From contig NZ_QXJM01000039.1 in assembly GCF_003570905.1 (NCBI RefSeq), positions 186,001-250,000 on the forward strand: a DNA stretch of 64,000 nt. Direction: 5' to 3'. This stretch comes from Cohnella faecalis (lineage in GTDB: Bacteria > Bacillota > Bacilli > Paenibacillales > Paenibacillaceae). The notes below the pieces were generated by a model. The model saw only the letters and a list, made by a program, of their open reading frames with translations. It was not told where the DNA came from and made no database searches. Numbering within the stretch: the first letter of the stretch is position 1; the number at the start of each line of letters is the position of its first letter. The position numbers were made by a program, and so were the translations under genes. Positions 55,191 to 64,000 of the stretch are shown here, in pieces.

Positions 55191-56981
55191 ATGAACAAAA
55201 GAACCATCACGCTAGCGATTTCGATCGCACTTGTTTTCTCGCTCATCCTGGCAGCATGCAGCAGCAAGAACAGTGACAATAAGGCTAGTCCGAGCTCCAA
55301 AGCTACGATGACCCAAGAAGCGAGCCCGCCCGCATCGACGTCGACTCCCGAACCGTCTCCTACGGGATTCGAGTTTCACAAATACGATACGCCGATCCAA
55401 CTGACATTCCATACGCTCGTCGGGGCGGACAGCAAGTGGCGCGACGGTGAGTCCTTCGAGAACAACGCGTTCACTCGATGGGCGAAAGACGAACTCGGCA
55501 TTGAGTGGAAGACGAAATTCCTCTCGCCGACTTTCGACGACAGCAAGACGAAGTTGAATCTCGGCATGGCCAGCAACGAGCTGCCGGACGCCATCTTCTC
55601 CGATACGGCGCAACTCGGAGTGCTCGCCGGCCAAGGCTACCTGGCGCCTCTCAATGAGTTGATCGAAAAATACGGATCCCCCCTCGTTAAGGACAGGTTA
55701 AAGGCAGCGATGGAAGCGTCCGGAGGCAAGTTCCTGTCTCCTTATACGATTGACGGTAAATATTATGCTCTTCCAATCGACGTGGAGATGTGGGGCAGAA
55801 CGTACTATAACACGTTTATCCGTCAGGATATTCTGGACTCGCTAGGCAAGCAGGTGCCGCAGACGCTGGAGCAGTTCGAGGACGTGTTGGCTGCCTACAA
55901 AGCAAAGGTGCCGGACGGCATCGGCGTGTTCTTGCACAAGGATCTTGTGCCGGACGGAGTGAACCAGATGTCGCCTGCTATGCAGCCGTATAACGCGTAC
56001 CCAGGAAGATGGGTTGTCGGCGCGGACGGCAAGCTGGCTTACGGAAGCATTCAACCCGAAACGAAGAAGGGCTTGGAGACGCTTAACAAATGGTTCAAGA
56101 ACGGATGGCTGGATAAAGAATTCATTATGAAGGATTTCAATAAAGCGCTAGAGCAAGTAGTGGCCGGCAAAGTGCTTTCGATTACCGGAGACTGGTGGTA
56201 CGCGTATTACCCGTTGCCGGACGTCGTGAAGAACGTAGAGACGGCCAAGTTTTCGGCCACCAGCCTGCAAGGGCCGGACGGGAAAGCGAGGCTGGTAACC
56301 ACCAATCCGTTCAGCCTCGCAATCGGCATATCGTCCAAGAGCGAGCATCCGGAAGCGTTCATCTACCAGTTGAACGAAATGATGGATTCCGCTCTACGCC
56401 AAGATTCGGCTTTGCGCGATCGAATGAAGAACGAATACGGCTACGAGTTTAAGTATCCTGTCGAAAGCGCGAACTCGCAAATTGCCAAAAACCCGGAGGC
56501 TCCCCAAGAGCAGCAGGATTTTGACGTCGTCAAACCGGGCCCGATGTTTTTCCGCACAAGCATTAAAACCAAGTTTTTCGGCGGTTTCCAATGGGTCGGC
56601 GATGTGGACAAAGGCTTAAACGATCTTGTAGCGGTCGCGAATGCAGTCGACAAAGGAAACAAGGACGGTCTAAGTTTGAGCCAGCAGCAGATGTTGAACG
56701 ATTTGACCAACAACAAAACAATCGATGCCTTGGTTTCGGAGGTTCATCAGGCTCAGAGCATCCGTTCCGATATGGTGATTGACGGCTTCACGGGCGCGCC
56801 GACGCCAACGATGATCGAGAAGGGCGCTTACTTGAAGAAGTTGGAGAACGAAATTTTCGCCAAAATCATCTTTGGCAGCAAACCGATCGACGATTTTGAT
56901 AAGTTTGTATCCGACTGGAAGAAGGCGGGCGGCGATCAAATTACGCAAGAAGTAAACGATTGGTACGCGAAATCGAAATAA
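55191..56981 (+). CDS. Extracellular solute-binding lipoprotein (LipO/YtcQ type)
   Basis: 596 residues, the size of the large binding proteins of Paenibacillus sugar importers. A lipobox (LILAAC, Cys22) anchors it outside the membrane. The body shows family features: YDTPIQLTFHT, DAIFSDTAQLGVLAGQGYLA, YYALPIDVEMWGRTYYNTFI with aromatic residues lining the binding site, and a long C-terminal lobe. It binds a sugar or oligosaccharide for the two permeases downstream; no ATPase gene is present, so a shared MsmX-type ATPase is likely. SD GAAGGGGGA. Confidence 0.92.
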   Translation: MNKRTITLAISIALVFSLILAACSSKNSDNKASPSSKATMTQEASPPASTSTPEPSPTGFEFHKYDTPIQLTFHTLVGADSKWRDGESFENNAFTRWAKDELGIEWKTKFLSPTFDDSKTKLNLGMASNELPDAIFSDTAQLGVLAGQGYLAPLNELIEKYGSPLVKDRLKAAMEASGGKFLSPYTIDGKYYALPIDVEMWGRTYYNTFIRQDILDSLGKQVPQTLEQFEDVLAAYKAKVPDGIGVFLHKDLVPDGVNQMSPAMQPYNAYPGRWVVGADGKLAYGSIQPETKKGLETLNKWFKNGWLDKEFIMKDFNKALEQVVAGKVLSITGDWWYAYYPLPDVVKNVETAKFSATSLQGPDGKARLVTTNPFSLAIGISSKSEHPEAFIYQLNEMMDSALRQDSALRDRMKNEYGYEFKYPVESANSQIAKNPEAPQEQQDFDVVKPGPMFFRTSIKTKFFGGFQWVGDVDKGLNDLVAVANAVDKGNKDGLSLSQQQMLNDLTNNKTIDALVSEVHQAQSIRSDMVIDGFTGAPTPTMIEKGAYLKKLENEIFAKIIFGSKPIDDFDKFVSDWKKAGGDQITQEVNDWYAKSK

Positions 56982-56996
56982 GGATCGCAAGATATG

Positions 56997-57034
56997 GCCG
57001 CCGCGGGGACGCTGCTCTCCTGCGGCGGCTCTTT
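56997..57034 (+). terminator. Intercistronic hairpin after the binding-protein gene
   Basis: GCCGCCGC pairs with GCGGCGGC over a 17-nt loop, followed by TCTTTC. A partial terminator or mRNA stabiliser here is usual and lets the binding protein be made in excess of the permeases. Confidence 0.7.
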
Positions 57035-57086
57035 CATTACACGCGACACGCGCAGCAGCGCTAATAGCTAAGCTTGGAGGTCCGGC

Positions 57087-58019
57087 ATGAAGACAAACGT
57101 TCTCGCTGTCGTCGGAAGCCCATTGAGACGTTGGGCGAAGAACCAATCGCCTCTCTACTTAATGCTCTTGCCCGGCGTGGTCCTGCTGTTCTTGTTCAGC
57201 TACTGGCCGATGTTCGGCCTGATCATGGCGTTCACCGACTTTCAACCGAAAAAAGGCTTTCTCGGCTCGCCCTTCGTCGGGCTGAAATGGTTTGAATACT
57301 TGTTCTACAATTCACCGGATTTTTCGCAAGTGCTGCTCAATACGGTCGTCATCGCATTGCTCAAAATAGCGGTAGGAACGTTCGCCTCTATCGTCTTTGC
57401 TTTGCTGCTTAACGAGGTAGTGGGGCGCTGGTTCAAAAAAACGGTGCAGACGATTACGTACTTGCCGAACTTCCTGTCCTGGGTCGTGATCGGCGGCATG
57501 GTTGTCGACCTGCTGTCGCAGCAGGGTATCGTCAATCGGATCATTCACGCATTCGGCTTCGACGATATTCCGTTCCTTCAGAGCAACCATTGGTTTCGGA
57601 CGGTGATCGTCGCTTCCGACGTCTGGAAGAATTTCGGCTTCGGAGCGGTCTTGTACCTGGCTGCGATAGCGGGTATTAATCCTGAATTGTACGAGGCTTG
57701 CGTCGTCGACGGCGGCGGTAAGTGGAGGCGAATGCGCCATATTACTTTGCCGGGCATCGTACCTACACTGATTATGCTGTCTACTCTTAACCTCGGCAAT
57801 ATTCTGAACGCGGGACAGGACCAGATCCTCATTCTATATAACCCTCTCGTCTATGAGACGGGGGACATTCTCGATACGTTCGCGTACCGAAGCGGGATCG
57901 TGAATGTACAATATTCGTTTGCTACGGCAGTTGGCTTTTTTAAGTCGCTTGTCGGTCTCGCATTTATTCTGATGGCTAACCGGCTGTCCATTCGATTCGC
58001 ATCCAGAAGGATTTTTTAG
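57087..58019 (+). CDS. Sugar ABC transporter permease (LplB/YteP type)
   Basis: 310 residues, six membrane helices. The N-terminus LLPGVVLLFLFSYWPMFGLI and the EAA loop YEACVVDGGGKWRRMRHITL followed by PGI (about 205-227) are characteristic of the LplB family, which imports oligosaccharides from plant or uronic polymers. SD GGAGGTCC. The second permease starts 13 nt downstream with its SD next to this stop. Confidence 0.93.
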   Translation: MKTNVLAVVGSPLRRWAKNQSPLYLMLLPGVVLLFLFSYWPMFGLIMAFTDFQPKKGFLGSPFVGLKWFEYLFYNSPDFSQVLLNTVVIALLKIAVGTFASIVFALLLNEVVGRWFKKTVQTITYLPNFLSWVVIGGMVVDLLSQQGIVNRIIHAFGFDDIPFLQSNHWFRTVIVASDVWKNFGFGAVLYLAAIAGINPELYEACVVDGGGKWRRMRHITLPGIVPTLIMLSTLNLGNILNAGQDQILILYNPLVYETGDILDTFAYRSGIVNVQYSFATAVGFFKSLVGLAFILMANRLSIRFASRRIF

Positions 58020-58032
58020 GAGGTGACCGGCG

Positions 58033-58920
58033 ATGGTTCATTCGAACACGCTCCGAGACAAACTTTCCCGCTGGTTCATTACGGGACTGCTGACTGCGGC
58101 GGCGCTTCTTTGCTTGTTTCCCATTCTGAATTTGATCGCGATTTCGTTCAGCGACAAAGCGTCCACTTCGGCGAATGAAGTAATATTCTGGCCCCTTGGT
58201 TTCAATACGAACGCTTACGAAATCATCCTGAAAAATCATGCGTTCCTGCACTCCTTATGGATCGCGGTGGAGAGAGTTGTCGCCGGGGTTGCAGTCAATA
58301 TGTGCCTCATTTTGCTGTCGGCCTATCCGCTTGCTCAGGAAGTCAAACGTTTCAAGAGCAGAACCTTTTTCGTCTGGTATTACGTATTCACCATTCTTTT
58401 TAGCGGAGGGCTGGTCCCGCTCTTCATCGTCGTGAATAAAATGAATCTTTACAATAACTTCTGGGCGTTGATCCTGCCTTACGCCGTTCCGGCTTTCAGC
58501 GTTATCATCCTGATGAACTTCTTTCGCAGTCTTCCCGCGGGGCTTACGGAGGCGGCGGTTATGGACGGGGCGGGGCATTGGACGATCTTGCTACGGATTT
58601 GCCTGCCGCTCTCGCTGCCCGCCCTGGCCACGCTCGCGCTCTTCTCGTTTGTTCAGCATTGGAACGATTGGTTCGTGGGCCTCTATCTCATGTCGGACAG
58701 CGTGAAGTGGCCGTTGCAGACGTACTTGTACTCCCAATTGTACGTCGGCATCGATTTCAGCAGGCTTAGCCCGGATGAGGCCATATTGATCGGCAGCATT
58801 TCGGATCGTTCGCTCCGGGCGGCCCAAATCTTGTTGACGATGGTTCCGATTCTGATCGTATACCCGTTCATCCAGCGGTTTTTCGTTGCCGGATTAACCA
58901 TTGGTTCGGTCAAGGAATAA
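58033..58920 (+). CDS. Sugar ABC transporter permease (LplC/YtcP type)
   Basis: 295 residues, six membrane helices; the EAA loop TEAAVMDGAGHWTILLRICL followed by PLSLPALATL marks the CUT1 permease partner. The C-terminus YPFIQRFFVAGLTIGSVKE is the usual LplC/YtcP ending. SD TAGGAGGTGA. Last gene of the three-gene importer; no terminator is obvious. Confidence 0.93.
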   Translation: MVHSNTLRDKLSRWFITGLLTAAALLCLFPILNLIAISFSDKASTSANEVIFWPLGFNTNAYEIILKNHAFLHSLWIAVERVVAGVAVNMCLILLSAYPLAQEVKRFKSRTFFVWYYVFTILFSGGLVPLFIVVNKMNLYNNFWALILPYAVPAFSVIILMNFFRSLPAGLTEAAVMDGAGHWTILLRICLPLSLPALATLALFSFVQHWNDWFVGLYLMSDSVKWPLQTYLYSQLYVGIDFSRLSPDEAILIGSISDRSLRAAQILLTMVPILIVYPFIQRFFVAGLTIGSVKE

Positions 58921-59302
58921 GCCAAAGCGGGAATCCGGCGAAGGGATGGACGAGGTTGGAGTGGACATGGGAATCGAGCGTTGCGCGGAGCATGAAGACG
59001 GAACGGATCGGCCGCTGGAGGCTGGGAGAGAACGGCTTGACGTTCGTTCGCAATCCGATCGTCGATCGGGAAAGCCATGGGATCGTCCCGTCTGCTCGTA
59101 TCGATAGAGGCGAGGTAAAGACATTCCTGAAAAACCTGGGATCGACGTAATCCGACTCGAACGTCTTCCTGATGTGATGGACGTTCACGGCACATTGACC
59201 GCTTTCTTTCCGTATCCCGGTTGATTCCCCGCGCCCGTTCCGGTAAGCTTGCATACAAAGACCTCTCGCCGTCCATGCGGTAACGAAAGCGGTGCCCTTC
59301 CC
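58921..59302. other. Intergenic region without a recognised gene
   Basis: An open frame at 58956-59150 (64 codons, RIGRWRLGENGLTFVRNPIV) has no ribosome site and matches no family I know; it may be a gene relic. A small palindrome CCGATC-GTC-GATCGG lies at 59055-59069. The right part holds the upstream region of the membrane protein at 59303. Confidence 0.4.
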
Positions 59303-59929
59303 ATGTCGATAGCCGATACGCTGTCCTCCTTGACAGAGGAGGATTTGAAAAGCGTCTTGGAGCAATACCGGTCGCTCGGGCCGTTGCCCGGCATTTTTCT
59401 TACGTTCTTGAAATCGTTCGTTCCGCCGCTGCCGACCATCGTGATCGTAGGCGTGAATGCGGCGACTTACGGCTTATGGCTCGGATTTCTCTATTCCTGG
59501 ATCGGTATGGTCGCAGGCTGCGTGACGACGTTTCTCATCGTTCGCCGAATCGGGCGCTCTCGGTTCGTGGAGCGCTGGGCGCAAAAGCCGAGGGTGCAGA
59601 AGAGCATGATCTGGATTCGGCGCAACTCGTTCGGATATGTTTTCGTTCTTAGTCTGTTTCCGGTCGGGCCCTTCGTCGTCATCAACATGGCGGCGGCGAT
59701 CGCTCGCATGCCGCTTCGTTCCTTCGTCATCGCGATCCTGTTCGGCAAAGCGGTCATGGTGTTCTCCGTGTCGGTCATCGGTCACGATGTGATGCGGTTT
59801 TTCCGCCATCCGGCCGAGCTGCTCTACGTCGCTGCGTTCGTGGCGATCTCCTACGTCGTCAGCAAAAAGCTGGAGACGCGGTTTACGAAAGAGCCCGAGG
59901 ACGGGAAGGATTCGGGACAGCCCTTATAA
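59303..59929 (+). CDS. TVP38/TMEM64 (VTT domain, DedA-like) membrane protein
   Basis: 208 residues from ATG 59303; the ribosome site is poor, and TTG 59249 would add 18 residues. The VTT-domain pattern is clear: FVPPLPTIVIVGVNAATYGL, GCVTTFLIVRRIGRSRFVER, RNSFGYVFVLSLFPVGPFVV (re-entrant loop with Pro). Family members are lipid scramblases or transporters; the DedA kin UptA and PopT recycle undecaprenyl phosphate and phosphatidylethanolamine. Substrate here unknown. Confidence 0.85.
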   Translation: MSIADTLSSLTEEDLKSVLEQYRSLGPLPGIFLTFLKSFVPPLPTIVIVGVNAATYGLWLGFLYSWIGMVAGCVTTFLIVRRIGRSRFVERWAQKPRVQKSMIWIRRNSFGYVFVLSLFPVGPFVVINMAAAIARMPLRSFVIAILFGKAVMVFSVSVIGHDVMRFFRHPAELLYVAAFVAISYVVSKKLETRFTKEPEDGKDSGQPL

Positions 59930-59947
59930 AAAATAATTCGATGAGCG

Positions 59948-59990
59948 TACGCCGGCATTTCCGCGAGGGATGTCGGCGTATTCTATTTTG
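59948..59990 (+). terminator. Terminator after the VTT protein gene
   Basis: TACGCCGGCAT-ttccgcgaggg-ATGTCGGCGTA, then TTCTATTTT. Confidence 0.8.
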
Positions 59991-60070
59991 TCCGGCATCC
60001 CTTTACTTGGCATGGACGTCTCGGCTACCCGCATATACTCTGTTGAATATTGACAGGAATGAGGGATTCC

Positions 60071-61249
60071 ATGAGTTCGAACGGCTTGCTCTATTTATCC
60101 GTTGTACGCAGCTTTTTGGCGCCTGGGGCGGAAGTTGCGCAATTGCCGGTTCCCGGTTACGTGCCCGCCCTGCTGGCGGTTGATCTAGACGGCGACCGGG
60201 ATGTGGAATTAACGGCTGTTTATTGCTATCAGGGGGAACCGTATCTGCTGGCGCTGAAGCGGCAAGGAGCGAGCTGGTATCCCGTTGCCTCGTTGAAGGG
60301 AAAAGGGTACGGCGTAACAGATTTCGCAGCGGCTCCGATTACTCGCCGGGATCAGATGAGTCTGGTCATCGGCTGGCGGACGGGACAGGGCTCATCGGAG
60401 CTGGAGCTGCTTGAATGGACCCCGCACGGGTTTCAGCGGTTGATCGAAGAGGGGACGGAGTACAATTACTTGGAGCTTGAAGATATGGACGGCTTGAGGG
60501 GGAGAGACGGCCTGTGCGAATTGGCGCTGTGGACTTATGACGAGCGAGCCGCCTACAGCGTAGAGACGTATCGGTGGAGCGGGTATCGGCTCGTCTCCGC
60601 TCCCGATGCGTATCCTTATTATTTTCCGAGAGTTGCGCGATATTATGAGGCGTTATCCGTCCAAGCGCCGGGAGAGCTTCTTTACAGAAGCGGTCTGGAG
60701 GACGCAAGAGCGAAGGCAGGCTTGTCCGACTTGACCGCCGAGCCTTCTGTCGATTTGTCCCGGACGTTCGGTCTGAATTCGGAGAGGGAGAGGGACCCTC
60801 TTCTGGAAGAAGCCATTGCGGGAGCGTTCGGGCTGCAGAGGGGAAAGGGCGAGGTTCGATATTATTACAACCGGATCGATCTTAATGGGGACGGAGTGCC
60901 GGAGACGTTCGTCCTCTTGACCGGCGCGGAAGTATGCGGCTCGGGAGGCTGCTCCGCCGCTGTATTCCAACCTGGACAACGGTCGGAGGACGGGTATGTT
61001 CTCCACTCGCGATTCACGCTCGTCCGTTCCCCGATTATTGTCAGCAACGAGACGACGAACGGCTATCACGATATTCTCGCGGAGGTGTCGGGCGGAGGGC
61101 AGGCTTCCGCATGGCACCGGCTTCGATTCGACGGAACGTCTTATCCTTCGAATCCGTCGGTCGAGCCTATCGTGGCGGACGGAACGAAGGTGTTCGGGAC
61201 GAGGCTCGTGAGCGACGATTTGGACGTCTATCGCGGGATTGGGTTATAG
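60071..61249 (+). CDS. FG-GAP-like repeat protein, paralogue 1
   Basis: 392 residues from ATG 60071, where GAGGG lies 5 nt upstream. No signal peptide. Two blocks contain calcium-loop-like segments: AVDLDGDRDVELTAVYCYQG near residue 38 and NRIDLNGDGVPETFVLLTGA near 270, as in FG-GAP/VCBS beta-propeller repeats. The first about 215 residues are repeated, with divergence, by the next gene (SLVIGWRTGQGSSELELLEW against LLIGWQIGSIWSVLDLIEW; PYYFPRVARYYEALSVQ against RYYFKRVVRYYEDLVKE). Function unknown; the lack of a signal suggests a cytoplasmic or spore location. Confidence 0.75.
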   Translation: MSSNGLLYLSVVRSFLAPGAEVAQLPVPGYVPALLAVDLDGDRDVELTAVYCYQGEPYLLALKRQGASWYPVASLKGKGYGVTDFAAAPITRRDQMSLVIGWRTGQGSSELELLEWTPHGFQRLIEEGTEYNYLELEDMDGLRGRDGLCELALWTYDERAAYSVETYRWSGYRLVSAPDAYPYYFPRVARYYEALSVQAPGELLYRSGLEDARAKAGLSDLTAEPSVDLSRTFGLNSERERDPLLEEAIAGAFGLQRGKGEVRYYYNRIDLNGDGVPETFVLLTGAEVCGSGGCSAAVFQPGQRSEDGYVLHSRFTLVRSPIIVSNETTNGYHDILAEVSGGGQASAWHRLRFDGTSYPSNPSVEPIVADGTKVFGTRLVSDDLDVYRGIGL

Positions 61250-61253
61250 ACCG

Positions 61254-61961
61254 ATGGCCGAGCTTAGATCATGGGCGACGATGGCGCTGACATCGCTTTT
61301 GCCGGCGGGAGCGGAGATGGCTTACATAGCCGGTTCGTCCGGACAAGGGAGAACGCCGGCCGTTATCGTGGCGGATTTGGACGGGGACGGCTTTCCCGAG
61401 ATTTCGGTCGTCTATCGCATGCACGGGGAGCTGCGCATCGCTATCCTGCATAGAAATCAGGATCATTCGTGGCGGCAAGTCGCGAATTTCAAAGGGCTGG
61501 GCTGCGAGGTGACGGATTTGATCGTCGCACCGATTGCCGCACCGGGCAAAAACACGCTTCTCATCGGATGGCAAATCGGCAGCATATGGTCGGTGCTCGA
61601 CCTGATCGAGTGGACGCCCGGCGGCTATAAGCGTCTGCTTCCCGGAGACAGATACTACAGCAAGCTGGAGGCGGAGGATATGCCGGGAGGTCCCGGAGCT
61701 CCGTCAGGGCAAGCGGAAATCGCCTTGTGGGTACACGACACCGGGGAAGCATACAAAGTGAGCGTGTACCGATGGGACGGAGAGAAGCTCGTTTCCGCGT
61801 CTCCGGAAGCGACCCGCTATTATTTCAAGCGGGTGGTGCGGTATTATGAGGACTTGGTGAAGGAATATCCGGACTACACGTTCTACAAAACGTATTTGGA
61901 GGATGCGAGGAAGAAGGCGAACGCCCGTCAGGCAAACGCGGGCAAAAGCTTGAGGTTATAA
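61254..61961 (+). CDS. FG-GAP-like repeat protein, paralogue 2
   Basis: 235 residues from ATG 61254, five bases after the first paralogue; translational coupling is likely. It equals the N-terminal half of that protein: AEMAYIAGSSGQGRTP, VADLDGDGFPEISVVYRMHG, and YYFKRVVRYYEDLVKEYPDY with a C-terminal charged helix. The second half is absent, either lost here or gained by paralogue 1. No catalytic motif. Confidence 0.75.
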   Translation: MAELRSWATMALTSLLPAGAEMAYIAGSSGQGRTPAVIVADLDGDGFPEISVVYRMHGELRIAILHRNQDHSWRQVANFKGLGCEVTDLIVAPIAAPGKNTLLIGWQIGSIWSVLDLIEWTPGGYKRLLPGDRYYSKLEAEDMPGGPGAPSGQAEIALWVHDTGEAYKVSVYRWDGEKLVSASPEATRYYFKRVVRYYEDLVKEYPDYTFYKTYLEDARKKANARQANAGKSLRL

Positions 61962-61983
61962 CGGACAGAACAGGCACAGGAAG

Positions 61984-62019
61984 CGCTCGCCCCCGGCTCA
62001 ACCGAGTCGGGGGCGAGCG
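61984..62019 (+). terminator. Strong hairpin after the FG-GAP-like pair
   Basis: CGCTCGCCCCCG-gctcaaccgagt-CGGGGGCGAGCG, a perfect 12-bp GC-rich stem. No T run follows, so intrinsic termination is not certain. Confidence 0.6.
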
Positions 62020-62222
62020 GCTTGATCGGCAAGCGCTTGGCGCTTAACGGCTTGACCGGGTGAGAAGTGCCCGGGGCTGCAGATGCGAGGTCCCCGATCC
62101 TGAAATGGGCGGGAATGGCAGGGGCGACGAAAATAAACGCCTGGGCCTATCAGCTCTGGATGCTGCTGCTAATAGGCATAGGCGTTTATCAAATGTTGGG
62201 AACCGCCGCGCTTTCGCGGAAG

Positions 62223-62888
62223 TTATTTTAAGTCGATATGGCCGGACAGCGTCGCGCCTTTTTCTCCGGCGTGGTAGACGGACAGCTTGCCGTCCGCGCT
62301 GTCTACGACTGTGTAAGGGCAGCAGTCGTACAGGACGAGGCCTCTCAGCTTGCCTTTGACTCGGTATCCTTCGTGATAACCTTTTTTCAGGTTATCGAAA
62401 TCGTTGGCGATGTAAGTGATGACTTCGTCGCCTTTTTGGATGGCGTAGTGGTGGCGCGTCTTGCCGTCGATTCTGGTTTGAGCTTTGTAGAAGATCCGTC
62501 CGCTGTAGTAAGCTTCCTCGGTATCCTTCTCCTTGCCCTTGGCGAATTTAGGCCACAGATCGCTGAATACCATATAGCCGTATTTGTCGTGCTGGATGAG
62601 GACGAACGGAATTTGCTCCGGGCCGTAAGGAAGGATGAACAAATCCTTCAGATCGCCTTCGCGCCAAGGTCCTTTCGTTTTGAAAAGCTGGCCGTCCTTG
62701 TTGTAGACGTGGACTTGCTCGCCGATTTGCAGCGCTGCGAAAGCTCCCTCGGCTTCGAACTTGGTTTTGAGAGCTGGAGCGGCAACCGCAGCGGGCTCGG
62801 CGGAAGCGGCATTCGCGACGGCAGGCAGAGTAAGCACTGCCGCGAACACGGCGGCGGCGAGCAGGCGGGGCGTTCTTTTTTTCATCAT
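62223..62888 (-). CDS. Secreted protein of unknown function
   Basis: 221 residues from ATG 62888, which has AAGGAG 11 nt upstream; a longer open frame to 62915 lacks one. A signal peptide (MMKKRTPRLLAAAVFAAVLT) ends near ANAASA. The mature part is beta-rich with short repeats such as LQIGEQVHVYNKDGQLFKTK, LIQHDKYGYMVFSDLWPKFA and GEVIT-like strands. A CC pair (LYDCCPYTVVD) near the end is unusual. I do not recognise a family. Array D lies upstream of it. Confidence 0.75.
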   Translation of the reverse strand: MMKKRTPRLLAAAVFAAVLTLPAVANAASAEPAAVAAPALKTKFEAEGAFAALQIGEQVHVYNKDGQLFKTKGPWREGDLKDLFILPYGPEQIPFVLIQHDKYGYMVFSDLWPKFAKGKEKDTEEAYYSGRIFYKAQTRIDGKTRHHYAIQKGDEVITYIANDFDNLKKGYHEGYRVKGKLRGLVLYDCCPYTVVDSADGKLSVYHAGEKGATLSGHIDLK

Positions 62889-63089
62889 GATTGGTTTGAC
62901 TCCTTCATTTGGCACGCTCCGCCGTGCACGGCAGATGCGTTATTCTCGGATTGGGAACCCTATGAATACCATTGTAATCCGGCCGTTGTAACGTTGTTTA
63001 GTTACCGGGGTCATGTGAAGTGTCATCATTAATGGTGATGAAAAGTAATGACAGTCCGCTAGAAAAGACTGCTACTTACGGCCCACGCG

Positions 63090-64000
63090 GAAAAAGCCGC
63101 TGCCAGCGAGTTAAATGGCCATACGTGCGCACTACCGGAGCGAGTAGCCTTCTGCTGGCGGGTTAAATGGCCATACGTGCGCCCTCCCGCCCGAGTAGCC
63201 CTCTGCCAGCGGGTTAAACCGCTAAACGTGCGCACTCCCGCCGAGTAACCTTCTGCCAGCGGGTTAAATCATCCAACGTGCGCACTCCCGCCCGAGTAAC
63301 CTTCTGCCAGCGGGTTAAATCGTCCAACGTGCGCACTCCCGCCCGAGTAGCCTTCTGCCAGCGGGTTAAATCGCCAAACGTGCGCACTCCCGCCCGAGTA
63401 GCCTTCTGCCAGCGGGTTAAACCGCCAAACGTGCGCGCTCCCGCCCGAGTAACCTTCTGCCAGCGGGTTAAAAACCGCCAAACGTGCGCGCTCCCGCCCG
63501 AGTAACCTTCTGCCAGCGGGTTAAACCGCCAAACGTGCGCACTCCCGCCCGAGTAGCCTTCGGCCAGCGGGTTAAACCGCCAGACGTGCGCACTCCCGCC
63601 CGAGTAGCCTTCTGCCAGCGGTTAAACCGCCAAACGTGCACACTACCGGAGCGAGTAGCCTTCTGCCAGCGGGTTAAATGGCCATACGTGCGTACTCCCG
63701 CCCGAGTAGCCTTCTGCCAGCGGGTTAAACCGCCAAACGTGCGCGCTCCCGCCCGAGTAACCTTCTGCCAGCGGGTTAATGGCCATACGTGCGCCCTCCC
63801 GCCCGAGTAGCCTTCTGCCAGCGAGTTAAATCGCCAAACGTGCGCACTCCCGCCCGAGTAACCTTCTGCCAGCGGGTTAAACCGCCAAACGTGCGCACTC
63901 CCGCCCGAGTAGCCTCTGCCAGCGGGTTAAACCGCCAAACGTGCGCCCTCCCGCCCGGGTAGCCTTCTGCCAGCGGGTTAAATCGTCCAACGTACGCACT
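63090..64000. repeat. Tandem repeat array D: at least 18 units of about 51 bp
   Basis: 18 units up to the window edge. The common unit is TAGCC or TAACC, TTCTGCCAGCG, GGTTA, AACCGCCAAA, CGTGCGCACTCCCGCCCGAG, summing to 51 bp; TARCC-N11-GGTTA is the inverted repeat. Variants include GGTTAAATGGCCATACGTGC. Occasional single-base losses break any reading frame, so it does not code. The array continues beyond position 64000. Confidence 0.93.

Noticed and set aside
58956..59150. 64-codon frame between the sugar permease and the VTT protein
   Set aside because: No ribosome site, no family resemblance and antisense frames are equally open; kept only as a note in the intergenic entry.

Overview
The window looks like a chromosome segment from a spore-forming Gram-positive of the Paenibacillus/Cohnella group. 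Support: an alpha/beta-type small acid-soluble spore protein, a collagen-like exosporium-type protein, a CotSA/CotS-like pair, an S-layer-homology (SLH) protein, and a LipO/LplB/LplC-type sugar ABC system, in DNA that is mostly GC-rich. The placement is an inference from gene content; no rRNA or tRNA gene was seen.

Layout. 1-10.5 kb: pepT (cut by the window edge), a LysR regulator, a branched-chain aminotransferase, an alkyltransferase-like DNA repair protein, a diguanylate cyclase, a solitary DNA methyltransferase, an SASP, an iron alcohol dehydrogenase, repeat array A, a thioredoxin-reductase-like flavoprotein, a small palindromic repeat group and an aldo/keto reductase. 10.5-20.1 kb: surface and spore genes, namely an epimerase, a nucleotidyltransferase, an acidic-tailed protein, a collagen-like protein, repeat array B, a CotSA-like glycosyltransferase, a CotS-like kinase-fold protein and a basic-tailed paralogue of the acidic protein. 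20.2-33.9 kb: a heterodimeric ABC exporter, a cyclophilin lipoprotein, two methyltransferases (one fused to MerR), repeat array C, mqnD-mqnB of the futalosine menaquinone route, peptide deformylase, an NCS2 permease, two GNAT enzymes and an SMR pair.

34.0-51.5 kb is a visibly more AT-rich accessory block built around RHS/YD-repeat toxins. It holds a decayed RHS gene, an IS3-type remnant, a secreted 846-residue RHS-like N-terminal protein, a 2092-residue RHS protein with a HINT domain and C-terminal toxin, an immunity candidate, a group IIC intron sitting just after that gene's terminator, a displaced second RHS tip (HINT plus a different toxin) with an Imm8-like immunity gene, and an IS1595 remnant. 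51.6-64 kb returns to the host style: an internalin-like SLH protein, an ABC-ATPase relic, a three-gene sugar ABC operon with a cre-like site, a TVP38/DedA-type membrane protein, two tandem paralogous FG-GAP-like proteins, a secreted protein and repeat array D.

Two patterns run across the window. First, four intergenic tandem arrays, with a fifth degenerate palindromic group, have 51-52 bp periods; their sequences differ between loci but share an inverted-repeat core (TARCC-N11-GGTTA in A, C and D) or flanking words (B with C). This is the best candidate for an undescribed element. Second, seven or eight reading-frame breaks are all repaired by adding one base to a short homopolymer, which points to sequencing under-calls or recent decay and should be settled before any gene is called dead.
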